DNA from: an uncultured Mollicutes bacterium | GTDB taxonomy: Bacteria; Bacillota_I; Bacilli_A; Acholeplasmatales; Anaeroplasmataceae | Assembly (NCBI GenBank): GCA_945923475.1 | Contig: CAMELE010000012.1 | Location: 1 to 52,189, forward strand | DNA: 52,189 bases | Direction: 5' to 3' | In this document: in pieces, positions 6,859-16,847 of the stretch | How positions within the stretch are numbered: position 1 is the stretch's first letter | How the letters are laid out: each line of letters begins with the position of its first letter | Notes under the pieces: generated by a model | What the model was told of the DNA's origin: nothing | Databases searched by the model: none | Seen by the model: the letters and a program-made list of their open reading frames with translations, nothing else | Program-made: the position numbers and the translations under genes

Positions 6859-9800
6859 TATTTAACCTCCACCTTGCGATATGTAGCATCGATTATTGAT
6901 AGCAAATAACAATCAATTGGTAAATCTGTTTTACTTCTAATAAATGAATAATATAGCCACAACTGTCTATCATACGCTTCATCATCAAAATTTTTAAGCT
7001 TATAATCGATTATTTCTACATGATCATTATAAACAACTAGCAAATCAATAATACCATGATATTCTGACAAATCAAGCATATATTTAAATTCATATTCGTG
7101 ATATGTTTTAGATTCACTTATATTTTTAAACAAATCAATATCTAATACTCTTTTAATAACTTCTTTGTCTGATTGCGATAAATTTAAAGACTCTAGTGAA
7201 TTATATGGATCTTTAAAATCTAGCATCTCAAGTATTTCATGGTATCTTGTACCACTTTCAAGCAAGTTTTGAGTTTTCTCATCAATAATATGTCCAATTC
7301 GCTTAGATATATGCCCCTCAGATACTAAATCTAAGTTGATGCTGTTATTCTCATATTTAATCTCATTATGAGACTCTAATTCTAGATTATACTTCTTTTG
7401 AGATATTTTTTTTACATCCAAATCTGAAAAATAATCTTCATTTAACTCAATCTTATTTTTAAATACTTTTGGTGTATGCTCTAAAATATAATCAAAGTAG
7501 TCTCCAAAGCATTTATGACTGCTTGGATCTTTTGCATCTGATATTTTATCTTTTGTCCTTATAAATATCATTTTCTCACGTGCTCTTGTTAGTGCAACAT
7601 AGAACAATCTTAAACGTTCAGATACTGTTTGGCGTGTCCACATATCATCATTCAAGGTTTTAACTATTGTAGGCTTAACACCATTTGCATAAACTGGGCA
7701 ATATATTCCATACTCACTATTAAGACCTACAGAGGATGAAATATTATCCTTATTATAATCGTGATTAAAATCAGCAAAATAACAAATAGGGAATTCTAAG
7801 CCCTTAGATTTATGAATATTCATCATACGAACACCATGATTTGATGAAACATCCAAGGCATATTTAATATCGTTATTTGACGAAATCATATCTGATAAAA
7901 ACTCAACACTTGAAGAAAAATCATATCCCATTTTAGCTAAATCAGTTAATTTACCTGCAAAAAATTCTACTTCATGAAGTGCTTCATCTACTCCATCTAA
8001 TTTAATTACATTTTTATAAAAGCCAAACTCATTTAAAGCGCGAATAAAAATATTCTTATTATCAGTTTTACCTACATCATATGATAATTCTCTTGCAATT
8101 TTAGATGCAACATTATCTAAATTATGAGCACTAACAATTTGTAATATTTCATCATCTGGCATTTCGTACAAAAATGATCGCAAAACGCTTGAAAGTGCAT
8201 GATAATAATCACTATTAAATTCCTTTAAATAATGATAATTAATTAGTTTTAAACAATTAATAGCTACCATTGATTGGTATGATTCCTTAATGTTTTGATC
8301 AGCATTAATCACAACAGGTATATGATAATACTCAAGTATTTGCTTGAATACCTGAAAATGATCCTGACGATCTAGAATAATACAAAAATCATCAAATGTA
8401 GCCTTCTTGAAGCACTTATTAGCCTTTGAATACACATCATATTTCCCAACCTTAGATAATATATCCTTTGCAATAATATAGCCCTCATAATAATCTATAT
8501 CCGCTGGTGCTGTCTTTGAATCATATGGATATGTTATAAAATCACAATTAAACCCTTTTTCTTCGCTACACTTCATATCATTATATAAAGTAAGACCAAA
8601 CTTCATTTGATGAGATTCCTTATAATCTGCATCTCCAACCTTACTTGTCATAAGTGAAGAAAACATCATATTTATATCATCTAATACTTCGCTTCTTGAT
8701 CTAAAATTTTGATTCATATCAATTAAGTATCCACATTCATCTTTGAATGAAGCTTTGCATGACGGATAATTATCCTTAGTAATTGCAATATATGATTCAT
8801 ATTTCTCCTTAAATATATTTGGATTAGCATTTCTAAATCTGTAAATTGATTGTTTAATATCTCCAACCATAAAACGATTATCATTTTTAAAATAGCTAAT
8901 AAATGATTCCTGAAGATCTGATGTATCTTGATATTCATCAATTAATATTTCTTTAAATTGATTTTTCATACTTAATGCAATATTTGGATTTTCCTTTACA
9001 AGCTTTATCGCAAGCTTTTGAATATCATTAAATTCATATATTCCATATTCATGCATGTACGCTTCAATTTGCATATAATAATCAATAAGAATTTCTTTAA
9101 ACAATGATATTGTATTATATGAACTTTTATATTCTTTAATACAATCATCCTCATTATCATATGAATAATATGAAGCTATATTCTTCATCTCTTCCTTACA
9201 CACTGCACGACAAACTGAAAAATCATCAGTATCACATTTCTGACTTTTTCTTGGTAAATCCATCTGTATGACCGATTTTACCTTATCATATTCATGAGTT
9301 GATAGCGAAGAAATTATTTCATCCACGATTTCAATCTTTTTTGGATCTCCCATTTGAGATTCTAATTGATTAAGATTATCTATTAAATGATTAACCATAT
9401 CATTTAAGAAATCAAAATACGCTTTTTTTAACTTATTACAAGAATCATCTGAAAAGAAATTATTATCATATTCTTTTAAATATGTAATCGAGTCTTCTTT
9501 TTTGTCAATAGAATTAATTAGTATTAAAAGCTTTTTTACAAGTTCATTATCCTTTTTATCCGTAAAGTGATTTAGATATTCTAATAATTTTGAATCTTTT
9601 TTTTCATATAGCTTATCTAAAATTGAATTTAATATTTCTATTTTTTTCATTCTCATAGATGAACTGTCGCATATACTTAGATTTGGGGAAATATTTAATG
9701 CATAGAAATACTTTTTACACATTGATAGGTTAAATGAATCAAACGTTGTAATATAAGCCTGTTCAAGTTCACTAATAGCATCTGGATTAGTCCCATCCTC

Positions 9801-10019
9801 CTCAAGCATTAATCTTACTCGAGCTTTCATTTCAGCAGCAGCGGCATTTGTAAATGTTAAAACTAAAAGGTTAGTTGGCTTAATATGCTTATTAACAATC
9901 AAATCTGTAACTCTAGATGTTAAAACCTGTGTCTTACCAGATCCTGCACCAGCGGATACAAGTACATCCTTATCAAACTGACCATATGCAGCTAGATATT
10001 GCATATCATTCATCGGCAT
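6858..10019 (-). CDS. addA: ATP-dependent helicase/nuclease AddA
   Basis: AddA is the UvrD-like helicase and nuclease subunit of AddAB, which processes double-strand breaks for RecA. Seen: Walker A SAGAGSGKTQVL near the N-terminus, Walker B ILIDEYQDTSD, the superfamily 1 motif GDIKQSIYRFR, MNIHKSKGLEFP, YVALTRAREKM, and a C-terminal PD-(D/E)XK nuclease with GIIDLLV...IIDYKLKN. I prefer the ATG at 10019 (MPMNDMQYL) because GGTGG sits 5 bases upstream; an in-frame ATG at 10031 has no room for a ribosome binding site. At about 1053 residues it is somewhat short for AddA (about 1200). It overlaps addB by 14 bases and touches rimM. Confidence 0.93.
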   Translation of the reverse strand: MPMNDMQYLAAYGQFDKDVLVSAGAGSGKTQVLTSRVTDLIVNKHIKPTNLLVLTFTNAAAAEMKARVRLMLEEDGTNPDAISELEQAYITTFDSFNLSMCKKYFYALNISPNLSICDSSSMRMKKIEILNSILDKLYEKKDSKLLEYLNHFTDKKDNELVKKLLILINSIDKKEDSITYLKEYDNNFFSDDSCNKLKKAYFDFLNDMVNHLIDNLNQLESQMGDPKKIEIVDEIISSLSTHEYDKVKSVIQMDLPRKSQKCDTDDFSVCRAVCKEEMKNIASYYSYDNEDDCIKEYKSSYNTISLFKEILIDYYMQIEAYMHEYGIYEFNDIQKLAIKLVKENPNIALSMKNQFKEILIDEYQDTSDLQESFISYFKNDNRFMVGDIKQSIYRFRNANPNIFKEKYESYIAITKDNYPSCKASFKDECGYLIDMNQNFRSRSEVLDDINMMFSSLMTSKVGDADYKESHQMKFGLTLYNDMKCSEEKGFNCDFITYPYDSKTAPADIDYYEGYIIAKDILSKVGKYDVYSKANKCFKKATFDDFCIILDRQDHFQVFKQILEYYHIPVVINADQNIKESYQSMVAINCLKLINYHYLKEFNSDYYHALSSVLRSFLYEMPDDEILQIVSAHNLDNVASKIARELSYDVGKTDNKNIFIRALNEFGFYKNVIKLDGVDEALHEVEFFAGKLTDLAKMGYDFSSSVEFLSDMISSNNDIKYALDVSSNHGVRMMNIHKSKGLEFPICYFADFNHDYNKDNISSSVGLNSEYGIYCPVYANGVKPTIVKTLNDDMWTRQTVSERLRLFYVALTRAREKMIFIRTKDKISDAKDPSSHKCFGDYFDYILEHTPKVFKNKIELNEDYFSDLDVKKISQKKYNLELESHNEIKYENNSINLDLVSEGHISKRIGHIIDEKTQNLLESGTRYHEILEMLDFKDPYNSLESLNLSQSDKEVIKRVLDIDLFKNISESKTYHEYEFKYMLDLSEYHGIIDLLVVYNDHVEIIDYKLKNFDDEAYDRQLWLYYSFIRSKTDLPIDCYLLSIIDATYRKVEVK

Positions 10020-12366
10020 TATTACCACCATCCTTCCATTTTTTTGAATCTAATTCAACTATATCTGTATATTTTTTGAAGCAGACATCTTTAAATCTAC
10101 AATAACCACAGCTAACATTATTTCCATCTATTCTTTTGACTGTTATATCAAATTTTCCATTAATTATTCCTTGATACGCTTCTTCTATTTTATCCTCTAC
10201 AATTGAGTAAAGTTTGTTCTCATCTATACAATCAAAAATTTTAGATCGAGCATCTGGTGCTCCACCCTTTTTAAGGTTATAATTTTTTAAATATACACCG
10301 CATGTATCATCAATAATAGATGCGTACTCTGGATTTGTATATCCTTCAAGTCTTAAATTTCTAGATATTTGTTCCTCTTCACTTCCTTCATCAATTTTAG
10401 GAATAGTGATATTGATTTTTTGAAGATAAAAACCAACCAAATGATAATCTTTAAAATCTGGATTATTTTTTAGTAAATAAATATATACTGGAAGCTGTAG
10501 ATTTTCTCCGTATTCAAGATTATCTAAAGATTCTTTGTCTTTACCTGTTTTATAATCAATAATTGCTATATATTTTGATTCCTCATTATACCAAAGCTTG
10601 TCTATAAAGCCTTTAAATATAAGATTACCATCATAAAGCTTAACATCAATCTTCTTCTCACAGCAAGTCTTATTCAAAATAGAATGTTCCTTATGCTCTT
10701 TTATTTTAGATATTACAAAGGATATATGATTTTTCATTTTATCAAAATAAAATAAATCCTTATTTGTAAAATCATAGTCTGGGTTATCATTAATTATATT
10801 TTGAAGTTCCTTTGATGCAGAAGATAAAAAGTCAAATTCATCTCCTTGATTTTCATAATCTTCTAAAATCGCATGAGCATATGTACCAAGCATTGCATCT
10901 AAGCTTGGAACAAACTCATCTATTTTAAGAACCTTTTTACAATAATATTGGAATGGACAACTAAAATAACTATGTAGGTCTGTATATGATAAATTAAGTG
11001 GCGTTTTAATAACCGATTTAATTACATTTTTATCTTTTCCATTATACTTATTATTAAACGTATTATACTCTAAAGATGAATAGTAATTATTGACTAATAC
11101 ATCATTTTTATCGTTGTATTTTATAAGGTTATCTAATGATTTAGCTAAATATAAATCATCCTCTTCTTTACTGTATCCTACCTTAAAATCATTTTCATGA
11201 TTGATTTCAACCATATTAAGTTCTTTTACAAGAGGAGATATTATTGCTGGCTTAAAACTATGCATTTTAGAGAATGTAATTGTTAAATTATGACATTGAT
11301 TTAAGGCACTAGTAATCTTTCCATGCTCTTCTTTATTTAAAAAAGCAGTAGTATCAATATTTAATTTTAAACAATCATCATCTGAGATAAATCTTTCATC
11401 CTTTAAAATAGGAAGAGCATTAATATCAAAATTTAATATAAATATATACTTATCCTTATAGGATGCTAAATCAGACATTTTAATAGTTTTTAACGAGCTA
11501 CTATAATTTACCTTTTCATAAGAGATATTACTTGTTAAAAATTTCCAATATGAAATAGTATTTGCTGGTTTATCCTTATATAGCTCATAATCATTAATAA
11601 TCTCTACTAATTTAGATAAAATATAATCATCTTTTCCCTTTAAGCATTCAATAACTACATTAAAATCAGTAGAATCACTTAGCATATCAATAAAGTCTTT
11701 ATACACCTTAGATGTGATTATTACATCATCACCTTTTATCTGTACAGGTATGCCATAGTTTTTTGCAATTCTATTTACAACAAAATAATAATCACTTGAT
11801 AAATTGCAAAGTAAAATATCATTAATAGAGATTCCTGATTTAACTAAATTCATAATTTGATTAAATGTGTAAGAAACTTCATTTTCAATGCTATTAAACA
11901 TATGACATTTATGGTGGATTAGCTCTAATGTACTTAACGGATAAATATAATCAATTAAATCATTATTTAAAAGTGATGAAACATAGCGTAGTTCTTGAGA
12001 ATCATTGTAATCAACAAATGTAAAATGCTTTGTATGACTTGCATATTTAAAAACATTATCAATAATTAAAAGATTATTTTTCTCTAGGTAATCATATATG
12101 TCATATAAAAACTTACCTTTATCTGATTCAAAAGAACCATTAGTCATCATTAAAGAGTCAATATATACCTTAGCAATTTCAGGTCTAACATTTAAATACT
12201 TAGAAATTTCTATAACAGCTCTTTTTTTAACATCAAATGTCAATTTGCGTTTAAGTTCAGAAAGTGTCATAAATGTATACGCAAAAAACGAATTGTTTTT
12301 ACTTAATTCTTCTAGTATGCGTTCTTTAGTTGTTGGTGGGCAAATAATATATCCTTCTTTATACAT
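10006..12366 (-). CDS. addB: ATP-dependent nuclease AddB/RexB-like subunit
   Basis: Partner of AddA. The C-terminal nuclease is clear (FKGFIDKLWYN...AIIDYKTGKDK), as are the four iron-sulfur cysteines in family spacing: one in SYFSCPFQYYC and three in CGYCRFKDVC (C-x2-C-x5-C). The protein is 786 residues, far shorter than Bacillus AddB (about 1160), and I find no Walker A in the N-terminal half, so it probably does not hydrolyse ATP and serves as nuclease and structural subunit. It ends in TGA inside the start region of addA. The ATG follows a GGAGGAT sequence. It lies between khpA and addA in the ribosomal operon. Confidence 0.9.
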   Translation of the reverse strand: MYKEGYIICPPTTKERILEELSKNNSFFAYTFMTLSELKRKLTFDVKKRAVIEISKYLNVRPEIAKVYIDSLMMTNGSFESDKGKFLYDIYDYLEKNNLLIIDNVFKYASHTKHFTFVDYNDSQELRYVSSLLNNDLIDYIYPLSTLELIHHKCHMFNSIENEVSYTFNQIMNLVKSGISINDILLCNLSSDYYFVVNRIAKNYGIPVQIKGDDVIITSKVYKDFIDMLSDSTDFNVVIECLKGKDDYILSKLVEIINDYELYKDKPANTISYWKFLTSNISYEKVNYSSSLKTIKMSDLASYKDKYIFILNFDINALPILKDERFISDDDCLKLNIDTTAFLNKEEHGKITSALNQCHNLTITFSKMHSFKPAIISPLVKELNMVEINHENDFKVGYSKEEDDLYLAKSLDNLIKYNDKNDVLVNNYYSSLEYNTFNNKYNGKDKNVIKSVIKTPLNLSYTDLHSYFSCPFQYYCKKVLKIDEFVPSLDAMLGTYAHAILEDYENQGDEFDFLSSASKELQNIINDNPDYDFTNKDLFYFDKMKNHISFVISKIKEHKEHSILNKTCCEKKIDVKLYDGNLIFKGFIDKLWYNEESKYIAIIDYKTGKDKESLDNLEYGENLQLPVYIYLLKNNPDFKDYHLVGFYLQKINITIPKIDEGSEEEQISRNLRLEGYTNPEYASIIDDTCGVYLKNYNLKKGGAPDARSKIFDCIDENKLYSIVEDKIEEAYQGIINGKFDITVKRIDGNNVSCGYCRFKDVCFKKYTDIVELDSKKWKDGGNNADE

Positions 12367-12457
12367 TTTTTATCCTCCATCCTTTAGATTTATTATACTT
12401 GTTTTAAGCTATAAAAACAAATTATATAGCAAAAAAAATTACCCTTTCGGATAATTT

Positions 12458-12703
12458 TTATTTTGCTTCTATATTAAGGCGAACTTTTACGCCTTCTTTT
12501 GTTGCTTTAGCATATAAAATAGTTCTTATAGCTTGAGCAATATGACCATTCTTTCCGATTACACGGCCAAGGTCAGCTTCATTAATTTTTGCTTCGAAAA
12601 CCTTCAAATCATCCTGGTCTCCTACAAATGTTACTTCTAAATCATTTGGAAATGATAGTAGAGGCTGGATAAGGTTTTGAATTAATACTTCAAAATTTTC
12701 CAC
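12458..12703 (-). CDS. khpA: KH-domain RNA-binding protein KhpA
   Basis: Small (81 residues) type II KH RNA-binding protein, the YlqC/KhpA family, which with KhpB affects cell division and wall synthesis in Gram-positives. The GXXG loop is seen in GRVIGKNGHIAQAIR. It lies 17 bases after rpsP, its conserved neighbour. Confidence 0.93.
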   Translation of the reverse strand: MENFEVLIQNLIQPLLSFPNDLEVTFVGDQDDLKVFEAKINEADLGRVIGKNGHIAQAIRTILYAKATKEGVKVRLNIEAK

Positions 12704-12720
12704 TTTGCCACCTCCACTAA

Positions 12721-12972
12721 TTACTTAGTAGACTTAGCATCTAGGCTTTTTAGAATGTTCTTTACAGTTTGAGTAGGTTGTGCACCATTGTTAATCCACT
12801 TGTTAGTAGCTTCTAAATTAACATTAACGATTGCTGGATTAGCAACTGGATTATATGTACCTAAAACCTCAAGAAACTTTCCATCACGTGGGCTTTTTGA
12901 ATCACTTGCAACAATACGATATTGAGGATTCTTGTGAGCTCCAAATCTTTGTAATCTAATTTTAACTGCCAT
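12721..12972 (-). CDS. rpsP: 30S ribosomal protein S16
   Basis: S16 is an early assembly protein of the 30S body. The 83-residue protein has the family start [21 protein letters not shown], the [14 protein letters not shown] segment and the typical [13 protein letters not shown] end. It is the first gene of the operon, with a good promoter about 40 bases upstream and an AGAAGGAGTG ribosome binding site. Confidence 0.97.
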   Translation of the reverse strand: MAVKIRLQRFGAHKNPQYRIVASDSKSPRDGKFLEVLGTYNPVANPAIVNVNLEATNKWINNGAQPTQTVKNILKSLDAKSTK

Positions 12973-13007
12973 AATATATTCACTCCTTCTATTTTTTTGA
13001 CATAGTG

Positions 13008-13035
13008 ATTATACCATATATTTTATACTTGTCAA
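13008..13035 (-). promoter_or_regulatory. Promoter of the rpsP operon
   Basis: TTGACA (13030-13035), a 16-base spacer and TATAAT (13008-13013): consensus boxes. It drives rpsP and probably khpA, addB, addA, rimM and trmD. Confidence 0.85.
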
Positions 13036-13086
13036 GTTTTTTTTCTTGACAGATGTTTTTTTTATTTGTATTCTACAGTTACATGC

Positions 13087-13128
13087 AAAAAGATGTGAAT
13101 TTATATAATTATTATAAACTCACATCTT
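13087..13128 (-). terminator. Terminator of the dehydrogenase gene
   Basis: AAGATGTGA and TCACATCTT form a 9-bp stem with further AT pairing inside; on the minus strand it ends in CTTTTTG. It separates the upstream gene from the rpsP promoter. Confidence 0.75.
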
Positions 13129-13155
13129 AGAAATTTAATTAGATATTATTTAATT

Positions 13156-14181
13156 TTAAACCATAAATGACATTGGGTAGCTTAGATAATCAATTTCATC
13201 TAACTCTTCACATGTAACAAAGCCTGTAGGAGCTTTTAAAAGTGATGGGATTCGGTTTACAATTGTTGCACACGTATGCTCAACAGTTGCTGGTTTTTCA
13301 ACCTTAAATTTAACATTTGGCTCACCTGTAATCTCCCAATCACATAAATCACCATCATCAGGTCCGTATACCTTACCAATTGTTTCTTCTTCAATAATTA
13401 TACCTTGATGTGTCTCAATTGTTACAACCGCAGACATTCCGATACATCTTCCAGCTTTTATTGTTTTTCCTAATGTTTGGCTATACAAATCCTTATCTAT
13501 TACATATGGAACGTTCTTTTGATCAATTGATTTAATTGTAAGACCAAGTTTAGATGCGATAGCTTCTGATGCATTCCATGCATATGAAGGTACTACTTCG
13601 GTTGGATGAGCAAGAGTCTTTTCAAATTCCTCTACAGTCAAATCACAACCATGAGCCTGTGCAAGGGCTAGTCCATAATCTTCTACATTATAGCTATATG
13701 ATCCTTTAAGCTTTATAATCTTATGGCATCCAGCACAAACCATGCCTACCATATTAATCCAGAAAATATCTTGCATACCAGAGCCAGTAATTGTGCATCC
13801 GTTCTCTTTTGCAAGAAGGTCAAGTTTGTTTGTCAACTCTGATGCTGTAGTCCATGGATAAATTGCTTCTTCGCATGTTGTAATAACATTAATACCTCTT
13901 GTTACACATTTTTCACACATTGGATAAATGTCGTTAATAAAGCTGAATAATGTTACCACAGCTACATCTGCATCACATGAATCTAATACCTTATCAGCAT
14001 CTGCAGAAATCAAAACTCCAGTCTTAACTCCTAGTTCTGCAAAATCACCAACATCTTGTCCTACAATATCAGGATTCACATCAATAGCACCGACAATTTC
14101 TGCTCCAGACTCATATAAATACCTTAAAATGTATTTTGACATCTTTCCGCATCCATATTGTACAACTTTAATTTTTCTCAT
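13156..14181 (-). CDS. 2,4-diaminopentanoate dehydrogenase-like NAD(P)-dependent oxidoreductase
   Basis: A Rossmann-fold dehydrogenase of about 341 residues ([18 protein letters not shown] at the N-terminus) resembling the DapB-like family that includes 2,4-diaminopentanoate dehydrogenase (Ord) of oxidative ornithine fermentation. That enzyme splits 2,4-diaminopentanoate to 2-amino-4-ketopentanoate and ammonia. The segments [17 protein letters not shown] and [11 protein letters not shown] are of the type seen in that family. None of the other ornithine-pathway genes is nearby, so the substrate is uncertain. The ATG at 14181 is preferred: GGGGTGAT lies 6 bases upstream, whereas the GTG at 14190 is inside that sequence. 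It has its own promoter and terminator. Confidence 0.75.
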   Translation of the reverse strand: MRKIKVVQYGCGKMSKYILRYLYESGAEIVGAIDVNPDIVGQDVGDFAELGVKTGVLISADADKVLDSCDADVAVVTLFSFINDIYPMCEKCVTRGINVITTCEEAIYPWTTASELTNKLDLLAKENGCTITGSGMQDIFWINMVGMVCAGCHKIIKLKGSYSYNVEDYGLALAQAHGCDLTVEEFEKTLAHPTEVVPSYAWNASEAIASKLGLTIKSIDQKNVPYVIDKDLYSQTLGKTIKAGRCIGMSAVVTIETHQGIIIEEETIGKVYGPDDGDLCDWEITGEPNVKFKVEKPATVEHTCATIVNRIPSLLKAPTGFVTCEELDEIDYLSYPMSFMV

Positions 14182-14244
14182 TAAAATCACCCCGCCTGTT
14201 TAAATATTTAATTGTACTTTTAATCGAAAGTTCTTTACGATATT

Positions 14245-14273
14245 ATTTTAGCATTTTTTACAAATAATAACAA
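14245..14273 (-). promoter_or_regulatory. Promoter of the dehydrogenase gene
   Basis: TTGTTA (14268-14273), 17 bases, TAAAAT (14245-14250), about 65 bases upstream of the ATG. Apart from this and the terminator at 14419, the 14191-14476 gap shows nothing I recognise. Confidence 0.6.
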
Positions 14274-14418
14274 GAATTTGTAAATTTTAATATTACATTA
14301 AATTCTTAGTAAATAGATAGTTTGTATAGTGTGGGATCAAAAGCGTCTTTAATGCTAACACTTAATGATACACACTTGAAACCATTTATTGAAGAATAGA
14401 TCAATGTATATTCTTAAT

Positions 14419-14456
14419 ATAAAAAAGATGCATAAGACCTCAGTCCTATACATCTT
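14419..14456 (-). terminator. Terminator of the fatty-acid operon
   Basis: On the minus strand AAGATGTATAGGAC pairs with GTCTTATGCATCTT (two wobble pairs) around TGAG, followed by TTTTAT. It lies 20 bases after the thioesterase stop and marks the end of the long operon that starts at 25308. Confidence 0.9.
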
Positions 14457-14476
14457 GATGTGAAGCTTGTAATGTT

Positions 14477-15211
14477 TTATCTCTTATAAGTCATTAATGC
14501 TCTTGTAATCTCATTGTCTCCTCTTTTTATCAAAAAAGCGATTTGATTATCATTAATTTCTTTCTTGTATATTCTTACTACCTCATCTTCAAAAGCTTCA
14601 TGTATGTAAGATATTTCTATATCTGTTACCATTACACTTCGATAAAAGCTTACAGGCATACTATTTATTAAAAATTTAATATAGCTTACATTATTGACAT
14701 GACCAGAATAATCAATTTCTGTTGGACGCATTTTCTCTTCATATACAAAATCAAGCTCAGAAAATTGAATTGTATTTCTCTTGGCATTTTCCTTATAACG
14801 ACAAGGTGCAGTATCCATATCTGCTGGATATCCAATGTCTTCTAGTTTTTTAACAATTCTAGTATTTATGTCTACTGGGCATATTTCTGATTTACAATAA
14901 AACAATTCTTCATCATTGTGGGTAAAGCCTGTTTCCATTTCGAATAGATATGAGCTCTTTTTAGTTGTATATGATAAAGCCTCAATTTCTTCATTAAAAT
15001 TAGGTAATCTATTAAAATGAAGCTTATGCTTAAGCACTACTAAAACTGCATTATTTCTATTACAAATAACTGAGTTATCAAAGCTATATTTTGAGAAAAA
15101 TTCAGTAACCATATTTTGAGTTATATAGCACGCATTTATAATTCCTAAGCGCAAATTAAAATCAACACTTGAGAAATCAATCTTATATTTTTCTTTATGC
15201 TCGTATTTCAT
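14477..15211 (-). CDS. Acyl-ACP thioesterase
   Basis: Acyl-ACP thioesterase of the plant FatA/bacterial type (PF01643), which releases free fatty acids from ACP. It is a double hot-dog protein of 244 residues: first half with NMVTEFFSKYSF...LHFNRLPNFNEEIEALSYT, second half with the motif EIDYSGHVNNVSYIKF that carries the family Asp and His-Asn-Asn. The ATG at 15211 follows AGGGTGAT by 5 bases; a TTG one codon earlier is less likely. As the last gene of the operon it suggests that products leave the cluster as free acids. Confidence 0.88.
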   Translation of the reverse strand: MKYEHKEKYKIDFSSVDFNLRLGIINACYITQNMVTEFFSKYSFDNSVICNRNNAVLVVLKHKLHFNRLPNFNEEIEALSYTTKKSSYLFEMETGFTHNDEELFYCKSEICPVDINTRIVKKLEDIGYPADMDTAPCRYKENAKRNTIQFSELDFVYEEKMRPTEIDYSGHVNNVSYIKFLINSMPVSFYRSVMVTDIEISYIHEAFEDEVVRIYKKEINDNQIAFLIKRGDNEITRALMTYKR

Positions 15212-15222
15212 CAAAAATCACC

Positions 15223-15924
15223 CTAATCTAAAAGTGCACCCTTTATATCAATTTCATCACTTTTTATCGTAATTGACTCATTTAAGTTTGTTGCAAACAA
15301 ATACCCTTCATCCGTTATAGCTTTAGTAGTATAAATCATATCATGATATTTTATTCTCCGATTAAGTATAATGCTATATTCCTGATATTGCTGAATAATC
15401 GTGTCCCATGATTCATTTAATAACTTTTCATAATTATTAAGAATTGCATCTATCATTTTATCATTTGATACCTTAGCATATTCAAGAACTCCCGCACCAT
15501 CAAAATCAATATGTGGATTCATATTTAAGCCAATTCCCACAATTGAGCATTCATATTTTGATGAGTATTCATCCTCTATTAAAATTCCAGCCAGTTTTTT
15601 TGAATCAATATATACATCATTAGGCCATTTTATACCCGCATTAATGCCAAAGTTTTTTAATGCAAGTATAATAGCAAGTGGTGCAATTATCTGATTCTTA
15701 TGGGATTTTTTAAATAAAATAGACATGATTACATCATCTTTAGATTCCCATACTCGATTGTAGCGACCTCGCCCCTTAGTTTGACGTTTCGCGACTAAGC
15801 AATCCATATCACTAAAATATTGATAATTTTCTTTGAAAAAATCATTAGTTGATCCTATTTCATCAACCCTATACATTCTAAAGTTGTTATTAAAGGAGTA
15901 ATTATCTAATCGAATATTATCCAT
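15223..15924 (-). CDS. birA: Biotin--[acetyl-CoA carboxylase] ligase
   Basis: Attaches biotin to the biotin carboxyl carrier protein through biotinyl-AMP. The 233-residue protein has the adenylate/biotin motif KRQTKGRGRYNRVWES and GIKWPNDVYIDSKKLAGILIE. It lacks the N-terminal helix-turn-helix of bifunctional BirA, so it should not act as a repressor. Its substrate accB is in the same operon. Start ATG immediately follows the fabD stop. Confidence 0.93.
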   Translation of the reverse strand: MDNIRLDNYSFNNNFRMYRVDEIGSTNDFFKENYQYFSDMDCLVAKRQTKGRGRYNRVWESKDDVIMSILFKKSHKNQIIAPLAIILALKNFGINAGIKWPNDVYIDSKKLAGILIEDEYSSKYECSIVGIGLNMNPHIDFDGAGVLEYAKVSNDKMIDAILNNYEKLLNESWDTIIQQYQEYSIILNRRIKYHDMIYTTKAITDEGYLFATNLNESITIKSDEIDIKGALLD

Positions 15925-15925
15925 T

Positions 15926-16831
15926 TTACTTTTTTAAAGCTTCAAAACAAGCCTTTAATCCTTCAACATTTGAAACATTGTAAACAGCTACATCCTTAGA
16001 TGTTTTCTTGATAAAGCTTGATAAGGTAGCACCAGGTCCTATTTCCACAAACGTATCTACACCTTGAGCTATCATATAGCGGATAGAGTCTTCAAAATAT
16101 ACACTATGACAAATCTGTTGTTGCAAGATATCATTTAGATTTTCATTCATTTCTTTACCACTAACGTTATAAACAATCTTATACGCAGGCTTATTTGGTG
16201 TATATTTATCAAGTTCAGCACGTAGTTCAACTGAAGCTTCATTTAAAAGTGATGAGTGGAAAGCTCCTGATACATTTAATGGTAATGCCCTTCTTGCACC
16301 TGCAGCCAATAGTTTAGGGCATGCTTCATCGATAGCCTCTGCTTGACCAGTTATAACGATTTGGCCAGGGCAGTTATAGTTTGCAATTTCGCATACACCA
16401 TTAACATCCTTGATTGTATTTAAGATAATCTCGCGGTCAAGACCAATAATTGCGGCCATCTTTGTTGTACCAAGTGGTAATGCATTTTGCATAATATTAC
16501 CACGCTTAGTAATAATTTTAATTGCATCCTCTATTGACCAAACATTAGCAAATGCCAAAGCACTATATTCACCAAGTGATAGACCACAAGCATATTCTGG
16601 TTCAATTCCGTTATCCTTTAAAACACTTGCAATTGCATATGAAGTAAGTAGCATAGCCTTTTGTGCATATGCAGTTTGGTTTAAAACTCCGGCTTTATCC
16701 TCGAAGCAAAGCTCTTTAATTTCATCGAATTTATCATACAAAGCCGCTACTGATGGATATGCATCATAAAAGTCCTTCCCCATTCCAACTGCTTGAGCAC
16801 CTTGGCCAGCAAAACAAAATCCAATTTTCAT
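15926..16831 (-). CDS. fabD: Malonyl CoA-acyl carrier protein transacylase
   Basis: Transfers malonyl from CoA to ACP. About 301 residues, with FCFAGQGAQAVGMG, the serine nucleophile elbow GLSLGEYSAL, Arg in KRGNIMQ, catalytic His in SGAFHSSLL, and VEIGPGATL. The ATG at 16831 (MKIGFCF) is preferred over that at 16843: GGAAG lies 5 bases upstream, whereas the upstream ATG abuts its AAAGGG. Confidence 0.95.
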   Translation of the reverse strand: MKIGFCFAGQGAQAVGMGKDFYDAYPSVAALYDKFDEIKELCFEDKAGVLNQTAYAQKAMLLTSYAIASVLKDNGIEPEYACGLSLGEYSALAFANVWSIEDAIKIITKRGNIMQNALPLGTTKMAAIIGLDREIILNTIKDVNGVCEIANYNCPGQIVITGQAEAIDEACPKLLAAGARRALPLNVSGAFHSSLLNEASVELRAELDKYTPNKPAYKIVYNVSGKEMNENLNDILQQQICHSVYFEDSIRYMIAQGVDTFVEIGPGATLSSFIKKTSKDVAVYNVSNVEGLKACFEALKK

Positions 16832-16847
16832 TTTTTCTTCCATCCCT

